A stretch of DNA of 63,650 nt from Hypsibius dujardini (taxonomy: Eukaryota > Tardigrada > Eutardigrada > Parachela > Hypsibiidae): contig LRSR01005057.1 in the NCBI GenBank assembly GCA_001579985.1, positions 1 through 63,650 of the forward strand, written 5' to 3'. Positions 21,037-63,650 of the stretch are shown piece by piece. The stretch's first letter is position 1. Each line of letters opens with the position of its first letter. The translations under genes were made by a program, and so were the position numbers. The notes below the pieces were generated by a model. That model was not told where the DNA came from. It searched no databases and was given only the letters and a program-made list of their open reading frames with translations.

Positions 21037-22848
21037 GTGAGATTATTCGATGTGTTGTGAGTCTTCCTGCCTATGTGTGAGGATCGGGAGACCTGAAGGT
21101 CTTCCCACAGGTCTTCCCACAGCGTTGGTGCATATCTGAGTGCCGTGGTATCCTTTTGTGTGTAGTACTACTTGTTCAGTTGGTCTATAGCAAAAATGAT
21201 CATGACTGTTTCCTTATCCAAGAACAAACGAAGCAAACTATGGGGACTCTGAATGCTATACTGAATGCTATACTTGTATACGAGTATCTCTACATGCACA
21301 TCTAGGTGCTATCATAATAAAAAAAATTCTAAACGTAATATTCCAATTTAATTTTTCAGATATCCTAATATTCCAATTTAATTTTTTTAAATGATCCAAA
21401 TATTATATATATTGTAAATATTATATATATTATATTACTGTATAATTAAATAAAAATTAACAATGTACCAAAAACTAAAGACTTTTAATTCCATTGTGAC
21501 ACAGTAGTTGATAAGAAATATGCAATACGACAGGTATGTGTGTTGTTGTTTTCCGCGTCCAGTATAATACATGTATTGTACTCAAATGCTCCTTTTGTGG
21601 AGTATCACTTGAACCTTTGTAATTTCCTCTTTTAATATCAGATTTAGAGTACGCTATTTTTGTCGGGATCGGGAAAGCCGTTTGAATGACTGACATGAAT
21701 GGGGGGCTCTGTGAATGTTCAGCCAGCTAATTTATGCAGATGACCCACATGAATGTTATATTGGGATCGAGGACGTGGGAGGATCAGCAAGCTATATTTG
21801 TTTTGACGGTGGTGGTTTCTGTATGGCGATGAATAGCCGCCGTTCGCTCTTCCAGGAACTCGGAAGAAATTGCATTCAGGCTGGATGGATAGACACGTGT
21901 GTGTGATGGTACTGGTCAACACGAAGACACTTGACCAGATATTTATTGCATAGAAGCATGAATTCCGTCCCACAGTACGACATCCAGACATCATGTCTGG
22001 ATGCCTGAGAACCTCAGGCAACTATCTTTGCTTGCTTGTCTGCAGACACATTTGGCTTTGTCTGAGAGATCAGTCTGTCTGACTGTTGTCTGTTTATCTG
22101 CTTGGTTCATTCTGATATCAACTGCATCTCTGAATGTCTGACTGTCTGACTATCCGTGACTGGACTAGATTGTGTTTCTCATTCCCAGCTTGTAGATATG
22201 TGTTCTTATCCGTTCCTTATAGCATAATAGAGCTCATCGGTGGACAAGAGATACCAGTAAATTTTTCATAAAAAAGCAATCCTCTCCAGAGGTCTTTCCC
22301 GGCTTAATCGGATTTCCGAAAAAACTGGGTCAACACACAAAAACACCAAAAAGACATTTTCGATGCTCAACAACTTCTGTGTAAATGAATATTAATGCAC
22401 TAATCTTATTCTCCGGACACTGCAGCACTAGCGATGAACCCTTTCAGCTGCGCGTTGCACGAGTACGAGTACATTAGACTTTAATTGTCCGCCCTAACAC
22501 TGCATATTAATTTTTCGAACAGCATCAACTTCTGTCATATTATTGTCGCCTTGTCAGTCTGCTAATGGTAGACAGTACTCACACATACTGCAAGGTATAT
22601 TATTGTTGCCATTTTTCTACACGATGATTTTTTCACTAACAGACTTTCCTTCAAATTTTGTCGCGAAAGTACTGAAAAGGAGCTGTGCTGGATTTCCGGC
22701 TTATTTCCATTGATGGCGTGTGACAAAAGCAATCGAGGTCGTCCCTGTGGTTATCCCAGCTGTATGCCGGGGCTTTTATGAGGTAATATCGACGACACAA
22801 AACCAATTTATTATTTGGCGCTATTTAGATCGGCCTAGATGCTTGCCT

Positions 22849-22849
22849 T

Positions 22850-22899
<50 letters not shown>

Positions 22900-22976
22900 G
22901 GTCTGTCTGTCTGTCTGCCTGTCTGTCTGTCTATTTGCCTGCCTGCCTGCCTGTTTGCCCGTTTGTCTGTCTGTTT
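22849..22976. repeat. (CTGT)n array
   Basis: Perfect CTGT units followed by CTGC/TTGC variants. Confidence 0.95.
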
Positions 22977-24257
22977 ATGACTAAGGCTAATTTCAAGAGA
23001 TATAATAATCACACGGAAAGTATTGTGTTCCACCTGGCGGAAAATAAATAATGAGCGGAAGTTTCACGTTTGACGCTAACGCGGCTAATAATGGCGGCGC
23101 GGCCTCTCACCTCAGCGGTACAATACCGAGCGAGCATCCCGCTGGTGTTCGTTATATAGTCGACGGTCGTCGTGCTCTCCGCTCGCCCTATTACTTATTT
23201 GTGAGGTCTTCATCATCCGGAACGGACAATAAATTGCAATGATTTTTTCCGTGGATTTCACCTAATTTTGAGGCCGCGTTTATTATTACCGGCGTAATAC
23301 TGTATAGGGGAAAGTGTGCGATGTTGTTAGCGCTGAAAGATCGACTTTTTTAATTAACTGTAGGTAGTCATAAGTTACACAAATTCCGGCGCTGATTTAC
23401 GACAGTGGCACGGTAATAACGGCCGTTCAGCACTCTCTTGGAAATATGGGTTGCGAATTTTTTTTCATTCTCAGCGTCGGACATACTAAAAGCTTGTTTG
23501 GTGCTGGTTAATTGTAGTGAACTAGAACACGTTGCTGATGCCAATAAATTAAAAGTTAACGATTTTATCTATATTAGATTATTGCAGTCGACATTTGACA
23601 TGTCTTACTTTTACTAATTACTTATTTACTGGGAATTCATTTTAAGCAAAGACTGGCCGACTACTTAAAAATTTAGTGAATTCGATAAAAAATTTCCTCC
23701 GTAATTCCTAAACATTTGTTGCCTTAATAGAATTCTCCAATATTCGTAGAACGGCGCTTATTTTTAATGAAGCTGTCAGATTTTTAACTAGTGTGCCATT
23801 CATCACTTGCAGCATTAAGAACGGCATCTCTTTCAACATCCCTCAAAACACGCCTTTAGGGGAAACGATTACGATTTTGATTTTCAGTCAGCGCACATTT
23901 ATGTCATAAGAGCTCCCTATATTGCAACATTCTGTTTATCGTTGACCGACCAGCGACCATTCATTCACTCTAGTAGGATGAGAAAACAGCTTTCTTCTGG
24001 CCTCACAGTCGATGAATGAATTAGAATTTCGGCTTTGCACCACACGATCGAGACATCCTTAACTGTATGATTTTTCCATACAGCGATTTAAGTCGTAGGA
24101 ATTTCTCAGTGCCGAATGATTCGATTAAGACTGTTCATTTGCCGGAATGTTGATTGCAACTAACTTCACGGGATAAGCAGCACCGGCAGAAAAACTAAGA
24201 TGTATTCGTATCAATACCCCGCCTGGACGACACGTCGGAGGCAATCGCATAGACATG

Positions 24258-24349
24258 TACACAGACACAGACACAGACACAGACACAGACACAGACACAG
24301 ACACAGACACAGACACAGACACAGACACAGACACAGACACAGACACAGC
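24258..24349. repeat. (CACAGA)n hexanucleotide array
   Basis: About 15 nearly perfect CACAGA units. One frame of the complement reads Val-Ser repeats, which is an artefact of the repeat. Confidence 0.95.
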
Positions 24350-26525
24350 TGCGACCACAGATTCACGACCGTGGAACGAGGCTATGGCACTCCATAAAAA
24401 GTGGCCATGAAGTAGTACAAAGACACTTCATCAAAAGAAACGCGCATCAAGAGCGGATGGATACTTGACTCTATCAAACACACTCTACAATTACACGGTG
24501 CCCCCGCAGATTTTATAACTCAACTGTAAAAAATTCGAAGTCACAATTACATCTTTCCTCCACCACCTCCTACTGGGCATGTGTCGCTTCGCCGGATGCG
24601 CGCAATAGACGATGATAAACGACTTACCACTCGGGCATTTCGCTAAATTGCCATCATCAAGTTCCTCGCTCGAAAAAGTCGTGCTCCGTGACCTGCAGTT
24701 AACATCTCATCGCCCCTGGTGCAGCAAAACAGCCCCCCCCCCTTGCAAAACGGTGCTTTAAAAAACTCACAAAACGGAAGTGATGCCGGGTGTGACCGCA
24801 TTAGACGCCCTTTGATAGTGCGCAATTGCTACTGACAGGGAACGTGTTCAGTTCGCGTGTGTTATTCGCAGAGTTTGTTCAGCCGTTTCCCTGCCGATTG
24901 TGTGCGAATGAAAAGAGGTGTGGCTTCGTAAGCGTAACCGGTTTGTAGCCAATCGCAGGCGCACGGTCCGAAAGAATGAATGAAATACAACGCAGACGCC
25001 GCTCATTCACAACAACACATCCGAAGATCACGAGGCGAAAGAGACATCAACAGCGAGTTGCATCCATTTGTAAAGCAGAAAAATCACATTCTTCACTCGA
25101 CTTGCACTTGTCCTCTACAAATTCGGAAGTTTCTCAAGTTCGCTGTTCATCCTCTTCAAGCCAGCGGAGCTTTTCTGCATCGTCGATTCCACTTTCACCC
25201 GGTAAAGCGGATTTTGCATGTCCACCTAGCGTTTCTCACAATCAAGCCGATCAACCGATCAACCGAACGGCTGATCGATTTGATTGAATTAATTTTGTTT
25301 TCGTCGATTATTTGCTCGCGTTCAATGCACATTTTATCCACCACCGCATTCTCCGACGGTTTCGGACTAACTTAATTAAAGCTCTTGACGCCAGCTGAAT
25401 TTGCTGATATTTCGGACGAAAGGTGGGTGAAAAATCGTGCAGGTCGAGGTGCCGGAACTGGGAGAATATTCTTCCCCGAAGATCTTTTCGAAATTTTTTC
25501 CCCACAGCTTCGAGTTTCTTCAGTTTTTCCATGTCCTTACATCTTTTCTAGACGATCTCGCTCTGGTACGTTCTTCGAGTATTGCGGGGACTTCTCTTTT
25601 ATCCGGCAGTTAAACCCAAGCCACGGCCAGTGCCTTGGGTTGATTCATTGATTGATAGATTGTGAATCTCCAGCTGGAAAATCGATCCTGCAACTTGTGG
25701 TCGTTTTGGATTTCGGATTACCGATTTGCTTGGTATGTCAGTTGACAGCTCGGTTGAGCTGATGCTTTTTCCTTGGCATAGGCGAAAAAAATTATGATAA
25801 TTTTGAGATTCATTGCTCGATCTCGATGAAGCAAAGCTGGCGAAAATGCTTCGAGCCGACTCTGATTGATTCATCACTTGATTGTTTGTACAATCAGTTC
25901 TCGTGTTAATTTTGTCTCCCTTTCCGTGCATTGGTTCATCGCTTCATGCATTCGTGATGGCGTGATGTGTCCTGATTTGCGCTGCTGTTTTTACTTTCCA
26001 GAGCATCGGAATAGTTTTTATCGGTTATTGCGTGCGCGTGTTGTTTACAGTTGTGTGTCTGTCATCGCTTGACCATCCGCTTGACTTTTTTTGGCCATAC
26101 AGTCGTTTAGCCAGTCCAAGTAGTGCTGTTTGCCTTCTTTTCGAAAACCGCACAAGCATTTCTCCCTGCAGTTGGATCTTGTTTGCGTCGATCACCGCGC
26201 AGCCAAACCTTGACCATCGCACACATATGCTGAAGAGTCCGCGTCTGGGCCTGAGCCCTCATCATAATAATAACAAGGCAGTGTAGATTGAATAATAAGA
26301 GAGATGTTAGCCGGTTTTCTCGTTGAAAAGCGCACTCTTGATTGTCTGCGTGGAACGTCTGTCTGTCTTTGCTCTGCAATTTGTCAACAACTGTCATCAC
26401 AACGCGCGCACGTGTAATCAAATTCAACCACACACAGCTCCTTAATTTTTTTAAATGGACTTTGACGTCTTTGTCCTCAGGGTGTGGTGCCGAAAAAGTT
26501 CGACGTTGTTTTATTTGCTACTTGT

Positions 26526-26652
26526 AAGCCTGTCCGTCAATTTGTTTGCTTGTCTGCCTGCTTTCCGCTCTTGTCTGCCTGTTCGGTTGTTTGTCTGTCT
26601 GCATGTCTGCCTGCTTTGTCGGTATGTCTGTCAGCTTGTTTGTCTGTCTGTC
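26526..26652. repeat. CTGT-type array
   Basis: Degenerate CTGT/CTGC/TTGT units on the plus strand. Confidence 0.85.
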
Positions 26653-27464
26653 TCGACCAGAAAGAGAACCCCTTTATTTTTTAAAAATTGATTTTGACAC
26701 TTTTCTCTTCAGGGTGTCGTGCGGAAAAATTGCTGCGTGTCTGGTTATTAATAATTTTCATTTTGTTCGTATTAACTAATCGCAGCATTATTTAACAAAT
26801 TACTGTTAGATCACTGATTTATTTCTCACGCGATATATATAATTTTTTTAACCTTTTTTAAATACGCGCGTTGACAACTATAATGGAGGGATGATTGATT
26901 GACGGCGCCGCATAATTTGTATTTGTCTTATATATCGCCGCGGCAATTAAGCTCGTGTGCGATTGAAGGCAAAACGTATAGCGCTAATCCTAATTTTTTG
27001 TATGAGACAGAGAAAACACTCGACTACTGTGTGGCCTACTTTAACCGTGTATCCTTCATCAAAAACCGACAAGACGTACATGTAAGACGCATTGTGTTTG
27101 CAATTTGTTCTCACGACGAGCGACCTTCAACGCGAGACTTTGGATCGCCCGAGTAAATTCGGATCCGATCCGATCCGTCAGTTTATTATGACAGAGAGAG
27201 ATCTGTCGATTGGAGCTAAATATCATGTCTCTCAGAAAACTGGCAGCTTTAATTATAATTCTGAATAACTTATCAGATGGAGTGACATAAATTTTGCTGT
27301 ATTATTACGGTACAAAATCTTTGAACCTATACCAGAGAGTAGACCCTCGAAACGGATTTCCGTGCGAAATTAATTGCGTTTTGCACTCTTTTATAGGTTC
27401 AAAGTTTTTGATTAATGATAAAAAACGGCCAGGTTTGGTGCGTATGTTTCAATTGGATTTTCTG

Positions 27465-27708
27465 CCTGTGTCTGTTCATTTGTCTGCGCACTTGTCTTTC
27501 TGTCGGTCTATGTGCATATCTTTGTTTGTATTGTCTGTTTGTCTGTATGACTGTGTGCGTCTGTTTGCCTATGTATTTGTCTGCCTGTCTGTCTGTATGA
27601 CTGCATGTCTGTCTATTTGTTTGTCTATCTGTCTCTCTGTATGATTGTATGTCAGCCTGCCTGTGTATATCTGTTTATTTGTTCGTCTGTCTGTCTGTCT
27701 GTTGTCTG

Positions 27709-27742
<34 letters not shown>

Positions 27743-27835
27743 TTCTGTCTGTCTGTCTGTCTGTATGTCTGTCTGTCTGTCTGTGTCTGTCCGTCCGTCA
27801 AATCTTTCACTTTGTTTGTCTGCCTGCTGATCTTG
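27465..27835. repeat. Long CTGT-type array
   Basis: About 370 bp of CTGT with CTAT, GTAT and TTGT variants; the core at 27710-27785 is close to perfect. Confidence 0.93.
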
Positions 27836-28612
27836 TCTGCCCGATCGTTAACTTGTTTGTCCATCCATCACTGTGTTTTTTGCCTCTTGTTTTTGTGTGA
27901 AGACGCTCCACAAACTGACGTTCTCGACGATCGTTGTGACATATTATTACTTCTACAGTACTACCCATCGGCACGTGATAGAAAGCCGAAAAACGGAAGA
28001 ATAGAATAGGTGGCGTTGATGATTCCTTTAGCAGGTGTAATTGTTCCGTTGCTCCGCTATCGTCCAAAGGTGGCGGGCTGTCAAACTGACTCAACTGCTA
28101 GGAACGTCAGCCAGGTGCGGGCAAGCCAGCGAAACGCGATACCGATTAGCCCACCTCGGACCTGTGAGCTCTTTTGAGGCAAAAACACTACACACTCCTG
28201 TTGAACTTCTTCTTCGCGGTCGATTGGGTCGCCCCCTGCGCGCCAAGAGGAAGCGTGTCGGGAACTTCCGCCCACGTGCTTCGCCTATCTATTGCACGAT
28301 TGACTGCTGTTAGTGTTACACTACTACCCATACTCGTTCCGCACGAGAGGTGCGCTTTTGCGGTGAAACGTAGTTTGTGCTCGGCTCGGACCAGTTGTTC
28401 TGCTTTTCAATTCAAGTCGACCGTGTTTTTTGTTCATGTGTACGATAGAGTAGTCTACGTTTCTAGAGTAAATACGTAATCCATCTTAATTAGCCAGGCA
28501 GCTGATCCAGTTCGAAGCCTTTCATATGTGTCTGTGTGCTTAGTTTTTCATTACGGAATACGAGTACCCGCTACTCATCATAAATACTACAACGTGTTTG
28601 CACGGAGGAAAG

Positions 28613-47458
<18,846 letters not shown>

Positions 47459-47896
47459 TTGCTGCTGCGATGGACTGAGATGGCGTCGTGGACCGAATGA
47501 AGGCTACCCACCCTGACCAAAACCGCATGTGTGGATTGAGGCCTGTGGAGGGAGATTGTGGGTGGTGCGTGGTGCGTGGTAGAGAGAAGAGTCCTAGTAT
47601 ACTTTGCGGTGTGCTCAGATGAACTGATTTATTTTGATTTTACTGCCTTCTTCCTCTCTCCTCTGTGTGAGAGGCTCCTGTTTTTGATTTTCCCCCCTTG
47701 CACATACCAAGAGAGAGATGCCCCCTTTTAAACCGACTGCGTATGTATGTAAATGTTTTTGTGTAGATTTTTCCCTGTTTTCTCGCGCCGCCCCTTGAAC
47801 TGCAGACCCCCTTATGTCCATTTTTTGCCTGTGTTTTTATTAGTCGGTCCGCAGTGACTGCCGTGAGATATCATTTTGATCTAAACCGAGACGTTT

Positions 47897-47902
47897 AATA
47901 AA
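47897..47902 (+). terminator. Candidate poly(A) signal of IQSEC
   Basis: AATAAA followed by a GTTGTTTTG-type downstream element, about 440 nt after the stop. Confidence 0.6.
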
Positions 47903-48648
47903 GTTGTTTTGAAGTGATCGTACGGACAGGGCGAAGCTTGCGACTGAAAACAGAAAACTAAATACTATTTACAAGAGAATGAAAAAAGTTGGGAGGAAAA
48001 CAAAACAACTCAATTCGAAATAATTTTTCTTGACGCTCACTGGGCCGTGGCTGTTCGTTCGGGATTGGACATTTCGCTCGCCTTGTTTGAAACACTTAAA
48101 GCACAGCGTTCATTTGTACAGACCTGCACTGTGCATGGTGTGCATGTGCAATGCGCACTGCCGCAGCTTCTCTTGTGTGCACTGCGCATAAAACGTCGTT
48201 GACCTGGCTAGCCGTAGTAGGAGAACGATGCACAGGGAAAATACACCCACTGTCAGCATTTAGTGGGCGTAGGTCCTACGTAGGTACCCGGTGAGCTCTC
48301 AAAGTAAGTCACTGCGCATATGGTGCGCCTACGCCTCTCTATTTCGAGTCTTCTCATTCACTGCACAGCGACAGGCTGACAGGCAGCAGCCAGCAGTTCA
48401 CACACACCACACACACACCACACACACTGGTTTCTATGCGTTTGTCTACTTTTCGTCCATTTTCGTCGCCCGGGCAATTCATCCAAAATCTCCACGAAAA
48501 CACCATCCTCCAGCCTAGTTTTTGGCACAGGTGAGTGTGGGAATATGTGCTGCAGCCTTTTGAGGGGGTTTCCGGTCGATCTCGTGTGGATTTGAATTTG
48601 AAATCCGAACTATTTCCCCCGTCTGCACGAGGGAGGGTTCCCGGAGTT

Positions 48649-48702
48649 GCCCGTGCCTGCCTGCCTGCCTGCCTGCCTGTGTGTTGTGTGTGTGTGTGTG
48701 TG
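48649..48702. repeat. (CTGC)n-(TG)n compound microsatellite
   Basis: Several CTGC units run directly into a TG dinucleotide run. Confidence 0.9.
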
Positions 48703-49911
48703 TGACATGCAAGACGCGTGCGGCCTGTTTGCAGCACACGCCTCTACGAGTCTGTATATGCGGTCCATACGACGCGCTGTGGTTTTAAAATCTCTTAAAA
48801 TCCTGCATTATGACCTTTGCAAAAACTAGTTAAACTTTTTAATACTACTATTGTACCTCATTTCTATGCCAGTCACAAGTTCATTTGCACGGCGAAGTGA
48901 ACAAACGTCGGTAGGGTCATTGTTGCTAGCGGTGAATTCAGTAGTCATGTGATAGTATAACGCTGTATAGCGTACTAGTCACGCTGTTTGGTCACGTGGT
49001 TCAGTTCGCCCTCCGGTTGCATTTTCTAGCTGGTGCTTTAGAACTAGAGACGAGCCAGATAGGTCTTGAATTAGTTTTTCGGATTATGCAAATATTTAGA
49101 AAAGATATTCTGTAATTTTTTGTGGTTCATTTCGTCGTTAATTGTTTGGCTATCTGGATGCTGTTACTCTTCTCGTCATCCAGTGACCTAGACTCGAGCA
49201 AACTCAAGGGCGGATTAAGTGCTGCCTACTCTACTGGACTATTTAAAAACGGCATTTTTAAATTGTCAGGAGGTTTATTTTCGTTGGTCATAAAACTCTC
49301 AAGCCTGCAAAAGTTATTGAGGTATTTTAAAAAAAATTAACGGTAACTTAATAGCGAGAGTTCGAGGAGAATTTAAATCGATGGTAAATTTCCTCAATCC
49401 GTCGATGTTTTTACCGCATGAGCAGTGTACAGGGACTAGCACATCTTCCGCGGCATTCCATGCCAATTCCTCCCTTTCAATCGGCATATTTATAACTTAT
49501 TTCCTACTGAGACTTTTCGTAAAATTTAATGGCTTATAAAATTATATCTTTTACATAAGAAAACGGGAAATTCTGTTTTTATACTCGATAGACCTTTTTT
49601 CCTAAACCTGGCGCAAACGCGCAATTTCTCAGTAGACCTCCAAGCCACTCAATCAAGCAATCAGTCAATCAGCCAAATGACTAACATTATCAAGCAGCTT
49701 ACGATTGCCTTGCCTTACATCACTCGTGTCGTGTGTGTGTCTACATTTTTTTCTTACATTTTGTGTTTTGTGATCTTCAGCAGGTAAAACGGCATTATGA
49801 AGGACTCCCACACCCGACGTAGATGACGGTCAATCAAGGACTCCACTGTCGGGCTTTGAACTCAGCTTGGAAGATACTGTTGTTATCATTTTGCACTTCC
49901 ATTTGAATTGA

Positions 49912-59037
<9,126 letters not shown>

Positions 59038-59489
59038 GCACTGACGCTGTCGGAGTTGCGAAAGACATGTCTGTGTCTGCTGCAGATAAATTTTCTGCCG
59101 CTAATTTATTTATTTGTTTCGTTTTTTCATGGACTGCGTTGGATTGCATCGCTCGTCCTGTGGCCACGTGTTTTTCTCATCATTTTGTCCGAGTGTTCTC
59201 TCTACGCTTTCGTTCACACACTCACAAGCACTCTCGCACGTAGTCCTACGGACGGGAGTGCAAGTCATCGTGTTGTTTTTTTATCTCGTTTAATCTCCCA
59301 ATCTTTTTTTTAACTCTGGTAGCTGTCTATTACGACTTGGACCCAACTGATGTCTTGCTGCTACTGCTCTGTAGATATATGCGACGCGGTGTTGGTTCAC
59401 CCCTTTTTAGCGGCCTGCGATTGGTTGCGGGCACGTTCGTCTTTTCGAGTTATCACACGCATACATGTGCAGAATACGCATGTGGAAGT

Positions 59490-59495
59490 AATAAA
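59490..59495 (+). terminator. Candidate poly(A) signal of KDM5
   Basis: AATAAA about 450 nt after the KDM5 stop codon. Confidence 0.5.
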
Positions 59496-60173
59496 TGACC
59501 ATTGAGGCAAATGCGTGGCTGCCTGTTTTCTCGTTGTTCGTTTGACGTGAAGCCGGATGCCGTTTGCATGTACCGTCTTTGTACAGGGAGGACTTTCCGA
59601 TATTGTAACTGATGATTTACGAAATCCGGTCAGGGTTCAATTTCGAAGACCGGAAAGCACGGGAAGATATCTATTTCCCTGATTTTTTACTGGAAAAACG
59701 TCGCCATTTTTCAAAGAGGCGTTGATTTTTTGCCACTATTGCTCTCAAAATTCAATTTAAGATGGATTGGTATCTGCAGCATCATTTTCAGACGCAGTTG
59801 GGTGGATCGTAGGCCAGTTTTAATTCAGATAGGAAAACTCCTGAGTGACATTTGGTTGCTGAAAAATTTTAGACAGTATATTTCTGCGCTCCAGACACGA
59901 ATTTACAGTGACAGAAATTACATCCCCTTGTCAAGATTGTCTTTACTCCTTATCAGCTTACCTGCAGTGGTTCTAACAAGGCTGCCGTTCCTTGGACTGC
60001 GAAGTCGCTGTCGAGAAATTGTTGTAGCGTTTAGAATGATGCCGTGGTCAGCGGTTCCACGGTTCCACTTTACCCTTTAAAACTTGATTCAATATAGCTT
60101 GGTCCATGTTTTTGTTCTCTCTCGATTTTTCTTCGATAATTTTGCATCTATAACAGAAACAGTTTTTACGTTA

Positions 60174-60174
60174 G

Positions 60175-60209
<35 letters not shown>

Positions 60210-60350
60210 GCCTGTTTGTTTTTTCATCCCTCTTTTCTATCTATTTATCTATCAGTTTGCCTCGCTATTTTGGTACCTCCTTGTGTCTTTGTCCCTCTGT
60301 CTCTGTGTCTGCCTCATTGCATGTATGTCTGCCTGCTCATCTGTCCTTTC
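60174..60350. repeat. CTGT-type array
   Basis: Perfect CTGT at 60177-60212, then degenerate CTAT/CTGC/CTCT units. Confidence 0.9.
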
Positions 60351-60830
60351 AGCTGATAGTACCGCATAATCCATGCTTTGCACATCATTTCCAGCATCCA
60401 AATCCAAACACCGCTCCGTTATAATTCGGTCACGTCGATGAGGCCTCCTGTCGCAGTACAATACTTAACATTCTTCTGCTGAAGAAGGATAGTTTGGCCT
60501 TGCTGTAAAAGACCATATAGAAGTCAGAGCACGTCTTTCTTTTTCTTGGTCCGTTTATTGCTTAGCGTTGGCCGAACCTTAGCCGATACAATTAGCAGGT
60601 CGATTGCTCCGGAGCATTTCAACAGGGACCGCCTACATCATTTTTATAATGACGTTCGATTTATTGCAACACTTTCGACTGACTGACTGTCCGACTCATC
60701 GGAATGTAGATATTGTACTTTGATAAGTTAAGTCCCACACGTTTGGCCGGATCCCTGGAGCAGGATCTCGTTACGATGGTAAAGTCTATTCTGTAATCGT
60801 ACCGATCGGTTTACCTACTACACTCTGCAA

Positions 60831-61111
60831 GTACCATATGCTCGCGATCTCAAGGGACTGCTATGCCCCGCCTCCCTCGGTATGGCCCTGCCCTCGATTG
60901 AACGTTCAGTCTGATTCACTCTTCTCTGATTGGCTCATTTCGTACAGCTTACTCGTTGTGCTCGATTGATTGATTGTACAGTTGTGCTTTTCCGTAGATT
61001 CGTCCCCACAGTGCTAATTCGGTGAACAGCACTCAATAGGCACGACCCGGGTTGGTTGAAATTTACGCGTAGGGCAGAAAAGTGTCCCTTGAGATCGCGA
61101 GCATACGGTAC
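60831..61111. mobile_element. 281-bp foldback element with 28-bp inverted ends (MITE candidate)
   Basis: The 28-bp left arm (60831-60858) and the inverted right arm (61084-61111) differ at one base. The arms include CTCGCGATCTCAAGGGAC. The interior is non-coding. I see no convincing target-site duplication, so the exact ends and superfamily are open. Confidence 0.7.
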
Positions 61112-61352
61112 GACGTCCGTGATGTGCATACACAGCCTCCTTGTTACCCATCAAAAGTTAATTAAGGCCATTTTTCACCATTTTTAGCCCTTGTCAGACG
61201 ACTTTTTTTGGACGACTCCCATGTCATATTTTGTTTTTGTAAAAACCATATTATTAGTTGGTTTCTCAAAATGTTATCCCATTTTATTTCAGATGATGAT
61301 TTTCAATCCTCACCAAATAATATCACATTTAATTGGGGTCATACCAGCATCA

Positions 61353-61358
61353 TTTATT
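61353..61358 (-). terminator. Candidate poly(A) signal of KAT5
   Basis: Minus-strand AATAAA about 300 nt past the KAT5 stop. Another lies near 61283. Confidence 0.35.
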
Positions 61359-61660
61359 AGAACTTTGCATGCACAGTATTTCATTCACTGACTGAGCAAC
61401 CGGATTCCTGCTCCCTCTCACCTAACGAGATCAAAAATTGCCAACTGAATTCTTCTTGCAGTGCATTAACATTATTGTAATTGCTAAACAAACAGCATAA
61501 AATACAAACAGCATAAAATAGAAGACAACGTAACAGAAGCCAGTGATCAATCAACGATCAATCAACGGCAACTCATCCCACAAAACCTTAGAATGTTTTC
61601 CAACTCAAGCAGCGAAAATGTTTTTTCACCGCGGCAAACAAGAAAAATAACGCTTCAACC

Positions 61661-63650
<1,990 letters not shown>

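Larger units (their letters stand above)
21037..28612. other. Long non-coding stretch (intron or intergenic) between candidate IQSEC first exons
   Basis: No convincing coding exon. It holds CTGT-type arrays (22849, 26526, 27465), a CACAGA hexamer array (24258) and small direct repeats: GGTCTTCCCACA twice near 21097-21121, ACTGAATGCTATAC near 21250-21275, and TAATATTCCAATTTAATTTT twice near 21338-21386. The open segment from 24976, ending in a possible donor at 25200, is Ser-rich and unassigned. Confidence 0.4.
59038..61660. other. Convergent intergenic region KDM5 / KAT5
   Basis: No coding support. It carries 3' UTR sequence from both sides, a CTGT array (60174-60350) and a 281-bp foldback (60831-61111). 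Confidence 0.5.

Noticed and set aside
21700-22800. tRNA or other small RNA genes in the long non-coding stretches
   Set aside because: I looked for GGTTCGA-type T-arms with a paired acceptor; isolated GTTCGA words exist but none had a matching cloverleaf.
24125-24358. Open frame with long Val-Ser repeat
   Set aside because: It is the translation of a CACAGA hexamer array, with no support on either side.
24976-25200. Ser-rich open segment ending at a possible donor (CCCG|GTAAAG) as another IQSEC first exon
   Set aside because: Its donor phase (1) does not match the IQSEC exon at 42620, and a second frame is equally open, so coding status is unclear.

Overview
The window is animal nuclear DNA. 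Its genes are split by GT-AG introns (plus one likely GC-AG intron), carry AATAAA signals, and encode animal proteins: an insect-type 7TM gustatory-like receptor, IQSEC, KDM5, KAT5/Tip60, PTRH2 and PTPMT1. The gustatory-like receptor and the compact gene spacing suggest an invertebrate, probably a protostome, but the sequence does not let me name the phylum.

Layout: kelch-repeat gene (-, cut by the left edge, 319-752); gustatory-like receptor (+, 2486-4856); PTPMT1-like phosphatase A (+, 7384-8366); a 12-exon hAT-derived protein with three BED zinc fingers (-, 14492-8721); PTRH2 peptidyl-tRNA hydrolase (+, 15612-16706); PTPMT1-like phosphatase B (+, 17440-18463); IQSEC-type Arf-GEF (+, conserved body 42620-47458, with candidate alternative first coding exons at 28613 and 20945); KDM5 histone H3K4 demethylase (+, 20 exons, 49969-59037); KAT5/Tip60 acetyltransferase (-, 63208-61661, cut by the right edge). 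Most exon models were built by joining splice sites whose phases agree; the total coding lengths of all complete models divide by three.

Two themes stand out. First, about 35 arrays of degenerate CTGT/CTGC/CTAT tetranucleotides (or the complement ACAG) are scattered through introns and intergenic DNA in both orientations. They contain no stop codon in any frame when perfect, so they create many false open frames (LSVC... or TDRQ...). Second, there are traces of hAT transposition: a 224-bp non-autonomous element with 15-bp terminal repeats and a near-perfect 8-bp target duplication lies about 7.6 kb from the start of an intron-rich, apparently domesticated hAT-derived gene.

Functionally, PTPMT1 A, PTRH2 and PTPMT1 B form a small same-strand cluster of genes whose families act at mitochondria (interrupted by the opposite-strand hAT-derived gene). 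KDM5 and KAT5 are convergent chromatin-modifier neighbours. PTRH2 carries an in-frame TAG exactly where the human protein has a tryptophan in its membrane anchor. The two PTPMT1 copies differ in intron positions and in one residue of the catalytic P-loop.
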